The notes: generated by a model not told the origin, from the letters alone. Shown: positions 1 through 9,417, numbered from the stretch's first letter. The stretch: 64,000 nt of DNA from TMP-86 sp964247385 (GCA_964247385.1 CAXTUB010000002.1:124001-188000); one strand, 5' to 3'. Made by a program: numbers and translations.

Positions 1-211
1 GCACCGCGTTGAAAAAGCGGCCGCAACCGTGCACGTGACGCCAGCGCTCGGCATGCGGACCGCGCTCGTTGCTGCGCATGTACAAGAATTCTGTCCAGGT
101 CTCGTCCGTCAGCGCCGCGGGATTGTCGGACCGGGCAATGTGCGCCTGACCACCGTAAGCGAAATCGCTTTCCGGCCTCGGTCCACAGTAGGGGCAATCA
201 ATCAACAGCAT
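1..211 (-). CDS. soxD: Sarcosine oxidase delta subunit (partial, cut by the left edge)
   Basis: The reverse strand reads from an ATG at 209-211 to the window edge and gives about 70 residues beginning MLLIDCPYCGPR, then GGQAHIAR and HAERWRHVHGCGRFFNAV. This is the Zn-binding small subunit of heterotetrameric sarcosine oxidase (SoxBDAG), which oxidises sarcosine to glycine with transfer of the methyl carbon to tetrahydrofolate. CPYC and the later HGCGR are the metal-binding parts of the family. It lies 32 bases downstream of the soxB stop on the same strand, so soxA and soxG should follow outside the window. The 3' end is missing. Confidence 0.9.
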   Translation of the reverse strand, partial: MLLIDCPYCGPRPESDFAYGGQAHIARSDNPAALTDETWTEFLYMRSNERGPHAERWRHVHGCGRFFNAV

Positions 212-243
212 GAGGGCGAACCGAACGGACCATGACACCCGCC

Positions 244-1503
244 TCAGTGCGCGACCGCCGCGGCTGCCGCTTCGTCGATGAGCCGGCCTTCGCGGAAACG
301 CTCAATGCTGAATGGCGCATTCAGAGAGTGCGGCTCATCGTGCGCGATAGTCCAGGCAAAGACGTGCGCCGAGCCCGGCGTCGCCTTGAAGCCGCCCGTG
401 CCCCAGCCGCAATTGACGTACAGGCCGGCGATGCGCGTTTTCGCGATGATGGGCGAGCGATCCGGCGTGACATCGACGATGCCGCCCCAATTGCGCAGCA
501 TGCGCAGTCTCCTGAACATCGGAAACAATTCGCAGATGGAATCCAGAGTATGGGTATTGACATGCAATGCGCCGCGTTGCGTGTACGACGTGTAGGCATC
601 GGTGCCGGCCCCGATGACGAGCTCGCCCTTGTCCGATTGACTCACATAAGCGTGCATGGTGTTCGACATGACGACGCACGGGAAGGCGGGTTTCACCGGC
701 TCTGACACCAGCGCTTGCAACGGAAAGCTTTCGAGCGGCAGCTGGATGCCCGCCATGCGCATGACGACGCTGGTATGGCCCGCCGCGGCGACGCCCACCT
801 TGCGCGCGCGGATGTCCCCGCGCGTGGTCGTGACGCCCGCGATGGCGCCGCCCGCGTCGAGCTGCAGCCCCGTCACTTCGCAATTTTCGATGATGTCCAC
901 GCCGAGCGCATCGGCTGCGCGCGCATAGCCCCACGCCACCGCATCGTGACGCGCGGTGCCGCCGAGAGGCTGCAGCGTCGCACCCAGGACCGGATAGCGG
1001 AGCGCCGGCGAGATATCGAGCGGCGGGCAAAACGCCTTGGCCTCGTCCGGGCTCAGCCAACGGTTATCGATGCCATTGAGGCGATTGGCGTGCACGTGCC
1101 GCTTCATCACCTGCACATCGTGCAGCGTGTGCGCCAGCATCATCACGCCGCGCGGCGAATACATCACGTTGTAGTTCAGCGCTTGAGACAAGTCCTGCCA
1201 CAAGTCGAGCGCATGGTCGTACAGTCCCGCGCTCGCGTCGAACAGATAATTGGAACGGATGATGGTGGTGTTGCGGCCCGTATTGCCGCCGCCGATCCAG
1301 CCCTTCTCGAGCACGGCGATATTGGTGAGGCCGTGCTCTTGCGCCAGATAATACGCAGTTCCCAGACCATGTCCGCCGCCGCCGATCACAATGGCGTCAT
1401 ACGCCGGCTTCGGCGTGGGCTTGCGCCACTGCACTTGCCAGCCGCGGTGGCGAGCGAGGCCACGCATGATCAGCGTGAGGGCGGAGAAGCGCTGGCGCGT
1501 CAT
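244..1503 (-). CDS. soxB: Sarcosine oxidase beta subunit
   Basis: A 419-residue flavoprotein of about the usual SoxB length. The N-terminal Rossmann motif IGGGGHGLGTAYYLA (about 40-54) binds FAD, followed by GGGNTGRNTTIIRSNY (71-86), a SoxB signature. GGTARHDAVAWGYAR (181-195) contains His186, the equivalent of the histidine that carries covalent FMN in characterised SoxB proteins. In the SoxBDAG complex it oxidises sarcosine to glycine, producing 5,10-methylene-tetrahydrofolate and hydrogen peroxide. It is downstream of the dimethylglycine dehydrogenase-type gene (28-base gap) and upstream of soxD, so DMG to sarcosine to glycine is probably encoded by one transcript. Confidence 0.93.
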   Translation of the reverse strand: MTRQRFSALTLIMRGLARHRGWQVQWRKPTPKPAYDAIVIGGGGHGLGTAYYLAQEHGLTNIAVLEKGWIGGGNTGRNTTIIRSNYLFDASAGLYDHALDLWQDLSQALNYNVMYSPRGVMMLAHTLHDVQVMKRHVHANRLNGIDNRWLSPDEAKAFCPPLDISPALRYPVLGATLQPLGGTARHDAVAWGYARAADALGVDIIENCEVTGLQLDAGGAIAGVTTTRGDIRARKVGVAAAGHTSVVMRMAGIQLPLESFPLQALVSEPVKPAFPCVVMSNTMHAYVSQSDKGELVIGAGTDAYTSYTQRGALHVNTHTLDSICELFPMFRRLRMLRNWGGIVDVTPDRSPIIAKTRIAGLYVNCGWGTGGFKATPGSAHVFAWTIAHDEPHSLNAPFSIERFREGRLIDEAAAAAVAH

Positions 1504-1531
1504 GCGCGAACGATGGCGGTTGGCGGGATGC

Positions 1532-3991
1532 TCAAGCTTTCAATGCGGCATTTTCCGGATCGTAGGGCGAGTCTATCAATACGGTGGCGTGTTTGCGCTC
1601 GCCCAGGATCTCGATGCCGAGCGAAGTGCCGACCGCCTCGAAACCCGACTTCACGTAGCCGGTGGCCAGGCTCTTTTGCAAGGTATGCCCGTAATAGCCG
1701 GAAGTCGCGCGGCCGACGAGCATCCCTTGCGCATCGAAGAGCGGCTCGTTGCCCAGAGGGTCGGCATCCCTCACGCCATGCACTTCCAAAGTGACGAAGC
1801 GGTTTGGCACGCCGGCGTCGCGCTGCATCTGCAGCGCCGGCTTGCCGACGAAATTGGCTTTGCTCATGCGCACGAAGCGCTCGAGCCCGCTCTCCCAAGG
1901 CGTGTAATCGCGCGTCAGGTCGGTGCCCCACATGCGATAGGACTTCTCCATCCGAAGCGATTCCATGGCGCGCATGCCGACCATGCCGATGCCGTGCGGC
2001 TTGCCGGCGGCGAATAGCGCATCGAATAAATGATGCGCGTACTCGATGGGAAAATGCAGCTCCCAACCGAGAGACCCCACGAAGTTGACACGCAGCAGAT
2101 ACACATCACTGGCAAGCCCCACTTCGGCGATCCGGCCGGTGAGCCAGGGAAATGATGCATTGTCGAGCGCAGTATCCGTCAGATGTTCGAGCACCGCGCG
2201 CGATGCGGGGCCGGCGAGCACGAAACAGCCGCGGTTCGCCGTCACATTGCGCAGATTCACGCTTCCATCGGCAGGCAGACGCTTCTGCAGATAGTCCGCA
2301 TCGAAACGCTCCGCGGCACCCGCACTCACGACGTAATACCGCTCGGCATCGATTTGGGTGATGGTGAACTCGGAACGAATGCCGCCGCGGGGCGTGAGCG
2401 CGTGACACAACGCCATGCGGCCAAGCGTCGCGGGCACCTTGTTCGCCACCAGCGAATCCAGCCACGCCGTCGCGCCTGCGCCGGACACTTCGAATTTCGT
2501 GAATGGTGTGAGATCGATGACGCCGACCTGCTCGCGCATCAAGCGGCATTCGTTGCCCACATGCTGGAAGTAGTTGCTGCGGCGAAAGCTCCATCGATCC
2601 TCGGCGTCGACGCCTTGCGGCGCAAACCAGTTGGCGCGCTCCCAGCCATACCGCTGGCCAAACACCGCGCCCATGCGCGCGAGCTTGTCGTACACGGGGC
2701 TGGTCTTCGCAGGACGCGCATCCGCGCGCTCTTCGTCCGGGTAGTGAATGGTGAACACGTTGCGATACGTCTCTTCGTTTTTCTGCACGACGAAACGCCG
2801 GTTCGCGTAAGCGCCGTAACGCCGCGGATCGACCGCGAACATGTCGATGCCCGGCTCGCCCTCGACGATCCACTCGGCCAATTGCCAACCCGCTCCGCCC
2901 GCCGCGGTGATGCCAAAGCTATGACCTTCGTTGAGCCACAAGTTGCGCACGCCCCACGCAGGCCCGATGAGAGGGCTGCCATCCGGAGTGTAGGCGATGG
3001 GTCCGTTGACGATGTCCTTGATGCCGCAATCCGCCAATGCCGGCACACGCGCGGTGGCTGCTTCGATGTGCGGCACGAGCCGATCCAGCGCGCCATCGAA
3101 CAGGCTCTTGCCGAACCATTCCGGCACGCCGTCGGCAAATCGTGCGGGCGCGCCCGCTTCGTACGGCCCCAGAATCCAGCCCATGCGCTCTTCGCGCAGG
3201 TAATACGAGCGGTCCGATTCGCGCAGCACTGCGAGCTCGCGGCCGCCTCGTGCACGATAGGCTTTGAGCTCGGGGGATTCGTCGTAGACGATGTATTGAT
3301 GCTCCACGGGAATCGAGGGCACGCTGAGCCCAAACATCCGTCCCGTCTGGCGCGCGTAGTTTCCGGTCGCGCACACCACATGCTCGGCGATGATCTCGCC
3401 GCGCGTCGTGGTCAATTTCCATTCGCCCGACGCCGTGCGCTCGGCGCCGGTCACTTCCGTCTGTTCGTAGATCGTTGCGCCCTTGGCGCGTGCGCCCTTG
3501 CGCAACGCCATGGTGAGATCGGCAGGCGCAATGTGTCCATCGTCGGGGTGATACAAGGCGCCGATGACGGCAGCCGCGCCATCCTTGCCGCCCAGCTCGA
3601 TCAACGGCCAGATCTGCTTGACCTCGGCCGGCGAGATGATGCGGAAGGGCACGCCGATGGTGTTGGCCGTGCCGCAGTACTTCAGATATTCATCCATGCG
3701 GTCGGGTTGCGTGGCCAGGCGCAAATTTCCGGTGACGTGAAAGCTCACGTCCTGGCCGGTCTCCGCGGGCAAGCGCTTGTAGAGATCGACCGAGTATTTG
3801 TGCAACTGACCTACGGTGTAGCTCATGTTGAACAAGGGCAGAAGCCCCGCGGCGTGCCATGTCGAGCCCGCGGTCAGCTCGCTTCGCTCGAGCAGCGCCA
3901 CGTCGGACCAACCTTTCGAAGCGAGGTGGTACAGCGTGGATACGCCGACGGCACCGCCGCCGATCACCACCACGCGCGCATGACTGATCAT
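1532..3991 (-). CDS. Dimethylglycine/sarcosine dehydrogenase-type flavoprotein with aminomethyltransferase domain
   Basis: The protein has 819 residues from the ATG at 3991, which places the dinucleotide motif VVVIGGGAVGVST at residues 7-19; a longer open frame upstream has no family similarity. The N-terminal half is a DAO-type FAD domain with GSTWHAAGLL (43-52), where the His is the covalent-FAD residue in dimethylglycine dehydrogenase. The C-terminal half resembles GcvT folate-binding domains (for example MRAMESLRMEKSYRMWG). The family demethylates N-methyl amino acids and passes the carbon to tetrahydrofolate. With soxB and soxD downstream, dimethylglycine is the likeliest substrate. Sarcosine or another N-methyl compound remains possible, because the family's substrate range is not readable from sequence. 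Confidence 0.85.
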   Translation of the reverse strand: MISHARVVVIGGGAVGVSTLYHLASKGWSDVALLERSELTAGSTWHAAGLLPLFNMSYTVGQLHKYSVDLYKRLPAETGQDVSFHVTGNLRLATQPDRMDEYLKYCGTANTIGVPFRIISPAEVKQIWPLIELGGKDGAAAVIGALYHPDDGHIAPADLTMALRKGARAKGATIYEQTEVTGAERTASGEWKLTTTRGEIIAEHVVCATGNYARQTGRMFGLSVPSIPVEHQYIVYDESPELKAYRARGGRELAVLRESDRSYYLREERMGWILGPYEAGAPARFADGVPEWFGKSLFDGALDRLVPHIEAATARVPALADCGIKDIVNGPIAYTPDGSPLIGPAWGVRNLWLNEGHSFGITAAGGAGWQLAEWIVEGEPGIDMFAVDPRRYGAYANRRFVVQKNEETYRNVFTIHYPDEERADARPAKTSPVYDKLARMGAVFGQRYGWERANWFAPQGVDAEDRWSFRRSNYFQHVGNECRLMREQVGVIDLTPFTKFEVSGAGATAWLDSLVANKVPATLGRMALCHALTPRGGIRSEFTITQIDAERYYVVSAGAAERFDADYLQKRLPADGSVNLRNVTANRGCFVLAGPASRAVLEHLTDTALDNASFPWLTGRIAEVGLASDVYLLRVNFVGSLGWELHFPIEYAHHLFDALFAAGKPHGIGMVGMRAMESLRMEKSYRMWGTDLTRDYTPWESGLERFVRMSKANFVGKPALQMQRDAGVPNRFVTLEVHGVRDADPLGNEPLFDAQGMLVGRATSGYYGHTLQKSLATGYVKSGFEAVGTSLGIEILGERKHATVLIDSPYDPENAALKA

Positions 3992-4074
3992 GGAATTTGC
4001 ATCTTGAGGTCGGTGCGAAAGTGTAGCGGGAGGGCGGACGGGCAGCGCTTCATTCGCGACGTGGCCGGTAAGAA

Positions 4075-5148
4075 ATGCGCCAGCACCACGGGCGCCGATG
4101 GCATACTGCCGGCGTGGCACTCGACACGCGGCGTACGGAGCCTGTCGCCCTTCCTCCGCGGGAATCGGCAGAGCATTCGCCGGAACTCGCCTCCGCGCGT
4201 AAAAGCAGCTACGCCTTTCTGACGCTGCAAAACTATTCGCTGATTGCCGTCGCCAATGCCATCGAGCCCTTGCGCATGGCCAATCGGCTGACCGGACAGA
4301 AGCTCTACGAGTGGTCCATCGTCACGCTCGGCGGCACGCCCGCGAAATCGAGTTGCGGACTGGAATTCTCGCCGACGCTCGGCATGGAAAAGCTGCAGGC
4401 GGACATCGTGTTCGTTTGCGGCGGAGTCGAGGTGCGCGAGGCGGTCTCATCCGCGCTCCTGACCGCGCTGCGCAGGCTCGCAGAGCGCCGTGTCCCACTC
4501 GGCGCCTTGTGCACGGGGGGTTATGCGCTCGCACGCGCAGGGCTTCTCGATCATTTCCAGGCCACGATTCACTGGGAAAATTTATCGGCGCTGCGCGAGG
4601 AGTTCCCGCGCGTGAAGATCAGCGATCAGTTGTTCACCATTGATCGTGACCGCTTCACTTGCTCCGGCGGCACGGCGCCGCTCGATCTCATGTTGAATCT
4701 GATTCGCATCAAGCTCGGGCCGAACGTGTCGCGACTGGTGTCGGAACAGTTCATGGTGGAGCGCGTGCGAGACGACAAGGACCGGCAATACGTGCCCTTG
4801 CGCGCGCAAGTTGGCCCATCGCACCGCAGTCTGATCAAAGTGGCGCAACTCATGGAGGAGCACATCGAGAAACCCATGTCGCTCGATCGCATTGCGAAGG
4901 CGACCGGACTTTCGCGCCGGCAAATCGAGCGGCTGTTCAAGCGGCACTTGAACTGCGTGCCGAAGCGCTACTATCTCGAGATGCGTCTGCGGCGCGCGCG
5001 CGAGCTGCTGCTGCAAACGGCCATGCCCATCATGGATGTGACGACGGCCTGCGGCTTTCAATCTCCGCCGCATTTCTCCAAGTGCTATCGAAACCAGTTC
5101 GGCTATCCGCCGAGCGCCGAACGGCAGCGACACAAGCTCCCTCTCTAA
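4075..5148 (+). CDS. GlxA/GbdR-type AraC-family transcriptional regulator
   Basis: A 357-residue regulator with an N-terminal DJ-1/PfpI (GATase1-like) ligand domain, including GALCTGGYALARAGLLD, and a C-terminal AraC double helix-turn-helix (SLDRIAKATGLSRRQIERLF and the following FQSPPHFSKCYRNQFG-type motif). Pseudomonas GbdR, which activates glycine betaine and dimethylglycine catabolism, has this architecture. It is divergent from the dimethylglycine dehydrogenase-type gene, so it probably controls that operon. The true start is uncertain: an ATG at 4075 and a GTG at 4114 are both in frame, with similarity starting only near residue 45, and neither has a convincing ribosome binding site. 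Confidence 0.85.
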   Translation: MRQHHGRRWHTAGVALDTRRTEPVALPPRESAEHSPELASARKSSYAFLTLQNYSLIAVANAIEPLRMANRLTGQKLYEWSIVTLGGTPAKSSCGLEFSPTLGMEKLQADIVFVCGGVEVREAVSSALLTALRRLAERRVPLGALCTGGYALARAGLLDHFQATIHWENLSALREEFPRVKISDQLFTIDRDRFTCSGGTAPLDLMLNLIRIKLGPNVSRLVSEQFMVERVRDDKDRQYVPLRAQVGPSHRSLIKVAQLMEEHIEKPMSLDRIAKATGLSRRQIERLFKRHLNCVPKRYYLEMRLRRARELLLQTAMPIMDVTTACGFQSPPHFSKCYRNQFGYPPSAERQRHKLPL

Positions 5149-5152
5149 AACT

Positions 5153-5208
5153 GTCGCCGCGCGGCGACGCATTGAGTGCGTGCGCATGTGATTCGCTTCG
5201 CAGCGAAT
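5153..5208. other. Two short hairpins downstream of the GbdR-like gene
   Basis: A perfect 16-base palindrome (5153-5168) starts four bases after the regulator stop. A second hairpin at 5191-5208 has a 7-bp stem ATTCGCT/AGCGAAT and a TCGC loop. No T-run follows either, so an intrinsic terminator is not supported. They may act as a factor-dependent terminator or 3'-end protection. Confidence 0.35.
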
Positions 5209-5289
5209 GCAAAGATTTGTATCGGTCGGCCCGCGCCGCCGTCATTGCGTTGATAATGAGCGCAACCCCGCTTCGGAAAAAATACGCTC

Positions 5290-7728
5290 ATGTTCTTGCG
5301 CTGCCTCCTTACGTTCTTCGCCGCTCTTCCTCTCACGGCCGCATTCGCGCAGGAATACAATCCGGTGCGCACGCATCCGATGCGGCTCGGCCCCCAAGCG
5401 AGCCGTTTCATCGTCGGCTTTCGCGCGACCTCCCGTAATGCGCAGACGCTCGCATTTCACGCGCGCTCGACTCATTTGATGCAAATCACACGAGCCCACA
5501 CCTCGCGTGAGGACGTTGAGGCGCTGCTGTCGCGCACGCAGGTTGCGGCAGCAGGCTCGCGGCAGATCACTCCAGACATGCACGTCATTTTCGCCGGGCG
5601 GATGTTGTATGGTGAAGCGGTGTTGAGCGCTCTGGCCGCACTGCGTGCGGACGAGGCCGTGGAATTCGCCGACATCGATGAGCGGCGCTATCCAACCAAC
5701 GCGCCAAACGATCCTTTGTTCGGACCGACCACGGGCGCGACGGGGCAATGGTATCTCCTCGCGCCCAGCGCTGCCGGCGGAACGCTTGCGAACCGCTCCG
5801 CGGTGGATGCCGTGGACGCGTGGGACACGACGGTGGGCGATGCAACCACGGTGATCGCGGAGATCGACACCGGAGTGCGCTTCGAGCATCCCGATTTGTT
5901 GCGCGCGGGCTTTGGCGGGCGGCTTCTGCCGGGCTACGACTTCGTCAATCACGACAGTTCCGCCAATACGTTTCTTACGGCCAATGATGGCGACGGATGG
6001 GATCCCGACCCCTCCGACCCCGGAGATTGGGTGAATTCGACCGATCAGAAGAGCAAGCTGTTTGACGACTGCGACATCGATGACAGCTCGTGGCACGGCA
6101 CGCGCGTCGCCGGCATCTTGGGCGCCTTGACCGACAACGCCGTCGGCGTCGCGGGCTTGACCTGGGGCTCCTACATTCTGCCGGTCCGGGCGCTCGGCAA
6201 GTGCGGCGGCTACGACTCGGACATCATCGCGGCGGTGGAGTGGGCTGCGGGCATGAACGTCTCGCCCAGCGTTCCCGATAATCCCTTTCCCGCCGATGTT
6301 ATCAACTTGAGCTTGGGATCGGGCACTTCATGCTCGACCGCGTATCGGTCGGCGTTCGATGCCGTGAATCGGCTGGGCGCGGTGGTCGTGGTGGCCGCGG
6401 GCAACGAGAGCGGACCGGTCGACTCGCCCGGTAATTGCAGCGCGCTCGTGCCGGGCGTCATCGCGGTGGCGGGCTTGCGTCATTCCGGAACCAAAGTGGG
6501 CTATAGCAGTTTCGGCCCGGAGGTCGGCATTGCGGCTCCGGCGGGCAATTGCATCAACGCAAGTGGCGCGTGCTTGCGCTCCATCGACACCACATCGAAC
6601 TCCGGTCTCACCGCACCTGCATCGAGCATCTATACCAATCAAACGGCCATCAATATCGGCACGAGTTTTTCATCGCCCATCGTGGCGGGCATCGCCGCGC
6701 TCATGCATTCGGCCAATCAGCGCCTCACGCCGGCGCAAATCGTCGCGCGGCTCGAAGCAAGCGCCGCGCCGTTTCCGGCAAACACTGGATTGCCGGTGTG
6801 TCCAGCCGTGACAAATGACAATACGAGTCACGGCGAGTGCTCCTGTCCGCCCTCGGGCCAGTGCGGCTTCGGCATGGCGAATGCGAAAAATGCCGTGGCT
6901 GCCGCGCTCGAACCCATTGCCGCGGTAGCGTTTCCGGCAACGTACTCGGCCGGAAGCGCCGTGACTTTCGACGCCGCGGCCAGCGCGGCGGCATGCAGCG
7001 CTGAAATCTCCGGTTACTCGTGGAGCGCGGGATCGGGCCTGGTCGTGATGAACGGCGGCGGCACGGAGCCGAACATCACCGTCACCGGCACCGGCACGCT
7101 CACACTCACGGTTACCGATTCGAATGGTGCGACGGACATTGCCCGCATCTCGGTGGGCGCCACCAGTTCATCCACGACTGCGCCAGCGGGCACGAATGCC
7201 GATGCATGTACGTCAGCAATCAATGTCGCCGTCGCAGCACCGACGACTGCGGTCGCCTTCTCACCGGACACCGTCGCTGCAGGCTCGATCTCACAGCTGA
7301 CGCTCACCGTATTGAACTCGAACGCGTTCGCTCTGACCCAGGCTTCGGTCTCGGCGGACCTCCCGAGTGGCTTGGCATTTGCCGCATCGCCCGCCGCCTC
7401 GACGACGTGCGGCGGCGCGCAGTCTCAATTGAGCGCGGACAGCGGCCGTTTGACGCTCACCAATGCCGTGGTGCCGGCCAACAGCGCCTGCACGGTGTCC
7501 GTCAATGTCTCGGCGACGAGCGTTGGAACCTATCCTCAAACTCTCGCCGCGGCCGCCGTGACCACGGCCCCGGCGGGCAACAATGCCGATGGTCCGAGCG
7601 CTCTGCTCACCGTGACCCCCGCCACCAAAAAAGGCGGCGGCGGTGCGCTGGGGTGGGTCGACTTGAGCGCACTGGCCCTGCTTGCGGCGGCGCTCTGCCG
7701 TGCTCGGAGTGTCCGCGGAATCATTTGA
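5290..7728 (+). CDS. Secreted S8 (subtilisin-like) serine protease with GlyGly-CTERM-like tail
   Basis: An 812-residue exported protease. Residues 1-21 form a signal peptide (hydrophobic core, AFA cleavage). The catalytic triad is visible as Asp193 in IAEIDTGV, His269 in SSWHGTRVAG and Ser459 in IGTSFSSP. A propeptide-like region covers about 22-140. After the protease domain come a PKD-like Ig fold (about 540-620) and a DUF11-type beta domain with TAPAGTNADA-like repeats. The C-terminus reads GGGGALGWVDLSALALLAAAL followed by Arg residues, matching GlyGly-CTERM signals that are processed by rhombosortase and lead to type II secretion. It runs convergently into purU, overlapping it by 8 bases, and is probably unrelated to the C1 genes on either side. 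Confidence 0.92.
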   Translation: MFLRCLLTFFAALPLTAAFAQEYNPVRTHPMRLGPQASRFIVGFRATSRNAQTLAFHARSTHLMQITRAHTSREDVEALLSRTQVAAAGSRQITPDMHVIFAGRMLYGEAVLSALAALRADEAVEFADIDERRYPTNAPNDPLFGPTTGATGQWYLLAPSAAGGTLANRSAVDAVDAWDTTVGDATTVIAEIDTGVRFEHPDLLRAGFGGRLLPGYDFVNHDSSANTFLTANDGDGWDPDPSDPGDWVNSTDQKSKLFDDCDIDDSSWHGTRVAGILGALTDNAVGVAGLTWGSYILPVRALGKCGGYDSDIIAAVEWAAGMNVSPSVPDNPFPADVINLSLGSGTSCSTAYRSAFDAVNRLGAVVVVAAGNESGPVDSPGNCSALVPGVIAVAGLRHSGTKVGYSSFGPEVGIAAPAGNCINASGACLRSIDTTSNSGLTAPASSIYTNQTAINIGTSFSSPIVAGIAALMHSANQRLTPAQIVARLEASAAPFPANTGLPVCPAVTNDNTSHGECSCPPSGQCGFGMANAKNAVAAALEPIAAVAFPATYSAGSAVTFDAAASAAACSAEISGYSWSAGSGLVVMNGGGTEPNITVTGTGTLTLTVTDSNGATDIARISVGATSSSTTAPAGTNADACTSAINVAVAAPTTAVAFSPDTVAAGSISQLTLTVLNSNAFALTQASVSADLPSGLAFAASPAASTTCGGAQSQLSADSGRLTLTNAVVPANSACTVSVNVSATSVGTYPQTLAAAAVTTAPAGNNADGPSALLTVTPATKKGGGGALGWVDLSALALLAAALCRARSVRGII

Positions 7729-8590
7729 ATACCACGGTCTTGTTGCCGTCGAGAAACACTCGATGCTCGAGCAACAGGCGAACCGCGGTCGACAGTGCCC
7801 GGCTCTCCGAGTCTCGTCCGGACGCGGTCAGCATCTCCGGCGTAAAACTATGGTCCACGCGCTCGACCACTTGCTCGATGATGGGGCCTTCGTCGAGTTC
7901 CGTCGTCACGTAGTGCGCGGTGGCGCCGATCAACTTGACGCCGCGCGCGTGCGCTTGGTGATAGGGTTTTGCGCCCTTGAATCCCGGAAGAAACGAATGA
8001 TGAATGTTGATGGCGCGGCCGGTGAGCTCGCGGCACAAGTGATCGGAAAGAATCTGCATGTAGCGGGCTAGCACGATGAGCTCGGTGCGCGTGCTGGCCG
8101 CCAGGGCCAGCAGCTTTTGCTCCTGCTCGGACTTGGTGCCCGGCGTGACCGGCAAGTAAATGAAAGGAATGCCTTCGTGCTCGGCGATGGGCTTCAGCTT
8201 CTCATGGTTGGATACGATGGTGGTGACGTCCATGCGCAGCTCACCCATGCGCCGGCGGTAGAGAAGGTCCTGAAGGCAATGGTCCAGATTCGATACCATG
8301 ATCATGACACGTGCACGCTGCGCACCGTCATGGATGGACCATTCCATCTGTTCGGCTCCAGCCACTTGCTGAAATTGCGTGCGAAGCTTGTCGAGATCCA
8401 GCGGCTCCCCGGCCACTCCGCAAAATTTGACCCGTACGAAGAAGCGCTGCGTCAGCGTGTCATCGAACTGCTGCATCTCCATGATGTAAAAACGGTGTTG
8501 CGCGAGAAAACCGGTGACGGCGGCCGCGGTGCCCATTCGGCTGGCGCACGTTGCGGTGAGAATGTGAGCGTTTTGTGTGTCGAATTTCAT
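7721..8590 (-). CDS. purU: Formyltetrahydrofolate deformylase
   Basis: A 289-residue protein with an N-terminal ACT domain (about 8-90) and a C-terminal formyltransferase fold. The PurU motif NIHHSFLPGFKGAKPYHQA lies at about 195-213 and HYVTTELDEGPII at 227-238. It hydrolyses 10-formyl-tetrahydrofolate to formate and free tetrahydrofolate. E. coli PurU is of similar size (280 aa) but serves purine synthesis. Here the gene stands head-to-head with the corrinoid protein gene within a methyl-group catabolism locus, so its likelier job is to release formate and recycle tetrahydrofolate when methyl groups are oxidised. Confidence 0.93.
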   Translation of the reverse strand: MKFDTQNAHILTATCASRMGTAAAVTGFLAQHRFYIMEMQQFDDTLTQRFFVRVKFCGVAGEPLDLDKLRTQFQQVAGAEQMEWSIHDGAQRARVMIMVSNLDHCLQDLLYRRRMGELRMDVTTIVSNHEKLKPIAEHEGIPFIYLPVTPGTKSEQEQKLLALAASTRTELIVLARYMQILSDHLCRELTGRAINIHHSFLPGFKGAKPYHQAHARGVKLIGATAHYVTTELDEGPIIEQVVERVDHSFTPEMLTASGRDSESRALSTAVRLLLEHRVFLDGNKTVVFK

Positions 8591-8715
8591 AGGATGTGAA
8601 GATTAACCATGCGGGCTTCACAGTAAATGCTTGATTAGCATACGATGTCGTCAATGGACATGCACTCGTCGCGTGTCAGCCAGCCGGTGGACAGGGGCCG
8701 CTTTAACATTTTCAA
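8591..8715. promoter_or_regulatory. Divergent intergenic region between purU and the corrinoid operon
   Basis: These 125 bases separate two divergent starts and must contain promoters for both purU and the corrinoid-protein operon. I see no clear sigma-70 boxes, riboswitch fold or long palindrome, so no specific site is assigned. Confidence 0.4.
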
Positions 8716-9417
8716 ATGAACGATGATGCCGTCGAATTGGATCTGCGAACGTTGTCCACCGAAGACTTGGTGGAACAGGTGCATGACGACTTGTATAACG
8801 GGCTCAAGGCCGAGGTCGAGGAGGCCACGCGAATTTTCCTGGAGCGCGGCTGGTCGGCGGAAAAGACGCTGAACGACGGACTGGTCGAGGGCATGCGCAT
8901 CGTCGGCATCGACTTTCGCGACGGCATTCTGTTCGTGCCCGAAGTGCTGCTGGCCGCCAACGCGATGAAGGGCGGCATGGAAATTCTGCGCCCTCTGCTC
9001 GCCGAGACCGGCGTGGAGCCCATCGGCAAGATCGTAATCGGCACCGTGAAAGGCGACATTCACGATATCGGAAAAAATCTCGTCTCCATGATGCTCGAGG
9101 GCGCGGGCTTCGAGGTGTTCGATATCGGCATCAACAATCCGGTGGAAAAATATCTGGAAGCGCTCGAGAAGCATCAGCCCGATATTCTCGGCATGTCGGC
9201 GCTCTTGACCACGACCATGCCCTACATGAAGGTGGTCATCGATACGCTGAAGCAGAAGGGCTTGCGTGACAAGTACATCGTTCTCGTGGGCGGTGCGCCT
9301 CTGAACGAAGAATTCGGCAAGGCCGTCGGCGCCGATGCGTATTGCCGCGACGCCGGCATTGCGGTCGAGACGGCGAAGAGCCTGATCGCCGCGCGCCGCG
9401 CTCGGGCGAACGCGTAG
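8716..9417 (+). CDS. Corrinoid (B12-binding) methyl-carrier protein, MtbC/MttC family
   Basis: A 233-residue protein with an N-terminal helical cap (about 12-100, B12-binding-2 type) and a C-terminal Rossmann-like B12 domain. The cobalamin motif is GDIHDIG: Asp114, the lower axial His116 and Gly119 of DxHxxG. GMSALLTTTM and VGGAP complete the B12 signature. Such proteins accept a methyl group on cob(I)alamin from an MttB-family substrate methyltransferase and give it to a second methyltransferase. The MttB homologue, the methyltetrahydrofolate:corrinoid methyltransferase and a reductive activator are all encoded within 8 kb, so this is probably the carrier of that system. It is the first gene of the plus-strand operon. 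Confidence 0.93.
   Translation: MNDDAVELDLRTLSTEDLVEQVHDDLYNGLKAEVEEATRIFLERGWSAEKTLNDGLVEGMRIVGIDFRDGILFVPEVLLAANAMKGGMEILRPLLAETGVEPIGKIVIGTVKGDIHDIGKNLVSMMLEGAGFEVFDIGINNPVEKYLEALEKHQPDILGMSALLTTTMPYMKVVIDTLKQKGLRDKYIVLVGGAPLNEEFGKAVGADAYCRDAGIAVETAKSLIAARRARANA

Noticed and set aside
2183..4222. A 679-codon open frame on the plus strand opposite the dimethylglycine dehydrogenase-type gene.
   Set aside because: It mirrors the codon structure of the minus-strand gene, has no recognisable motif, and such antisense frames are common in GC-rich DNA.
8591..8715. A cobalamin riboswitch before the corrinoid-protein operon.
   Set aside because: No B12-box-like conserved sequence or the expected long fold could be recognised in 125 bases.
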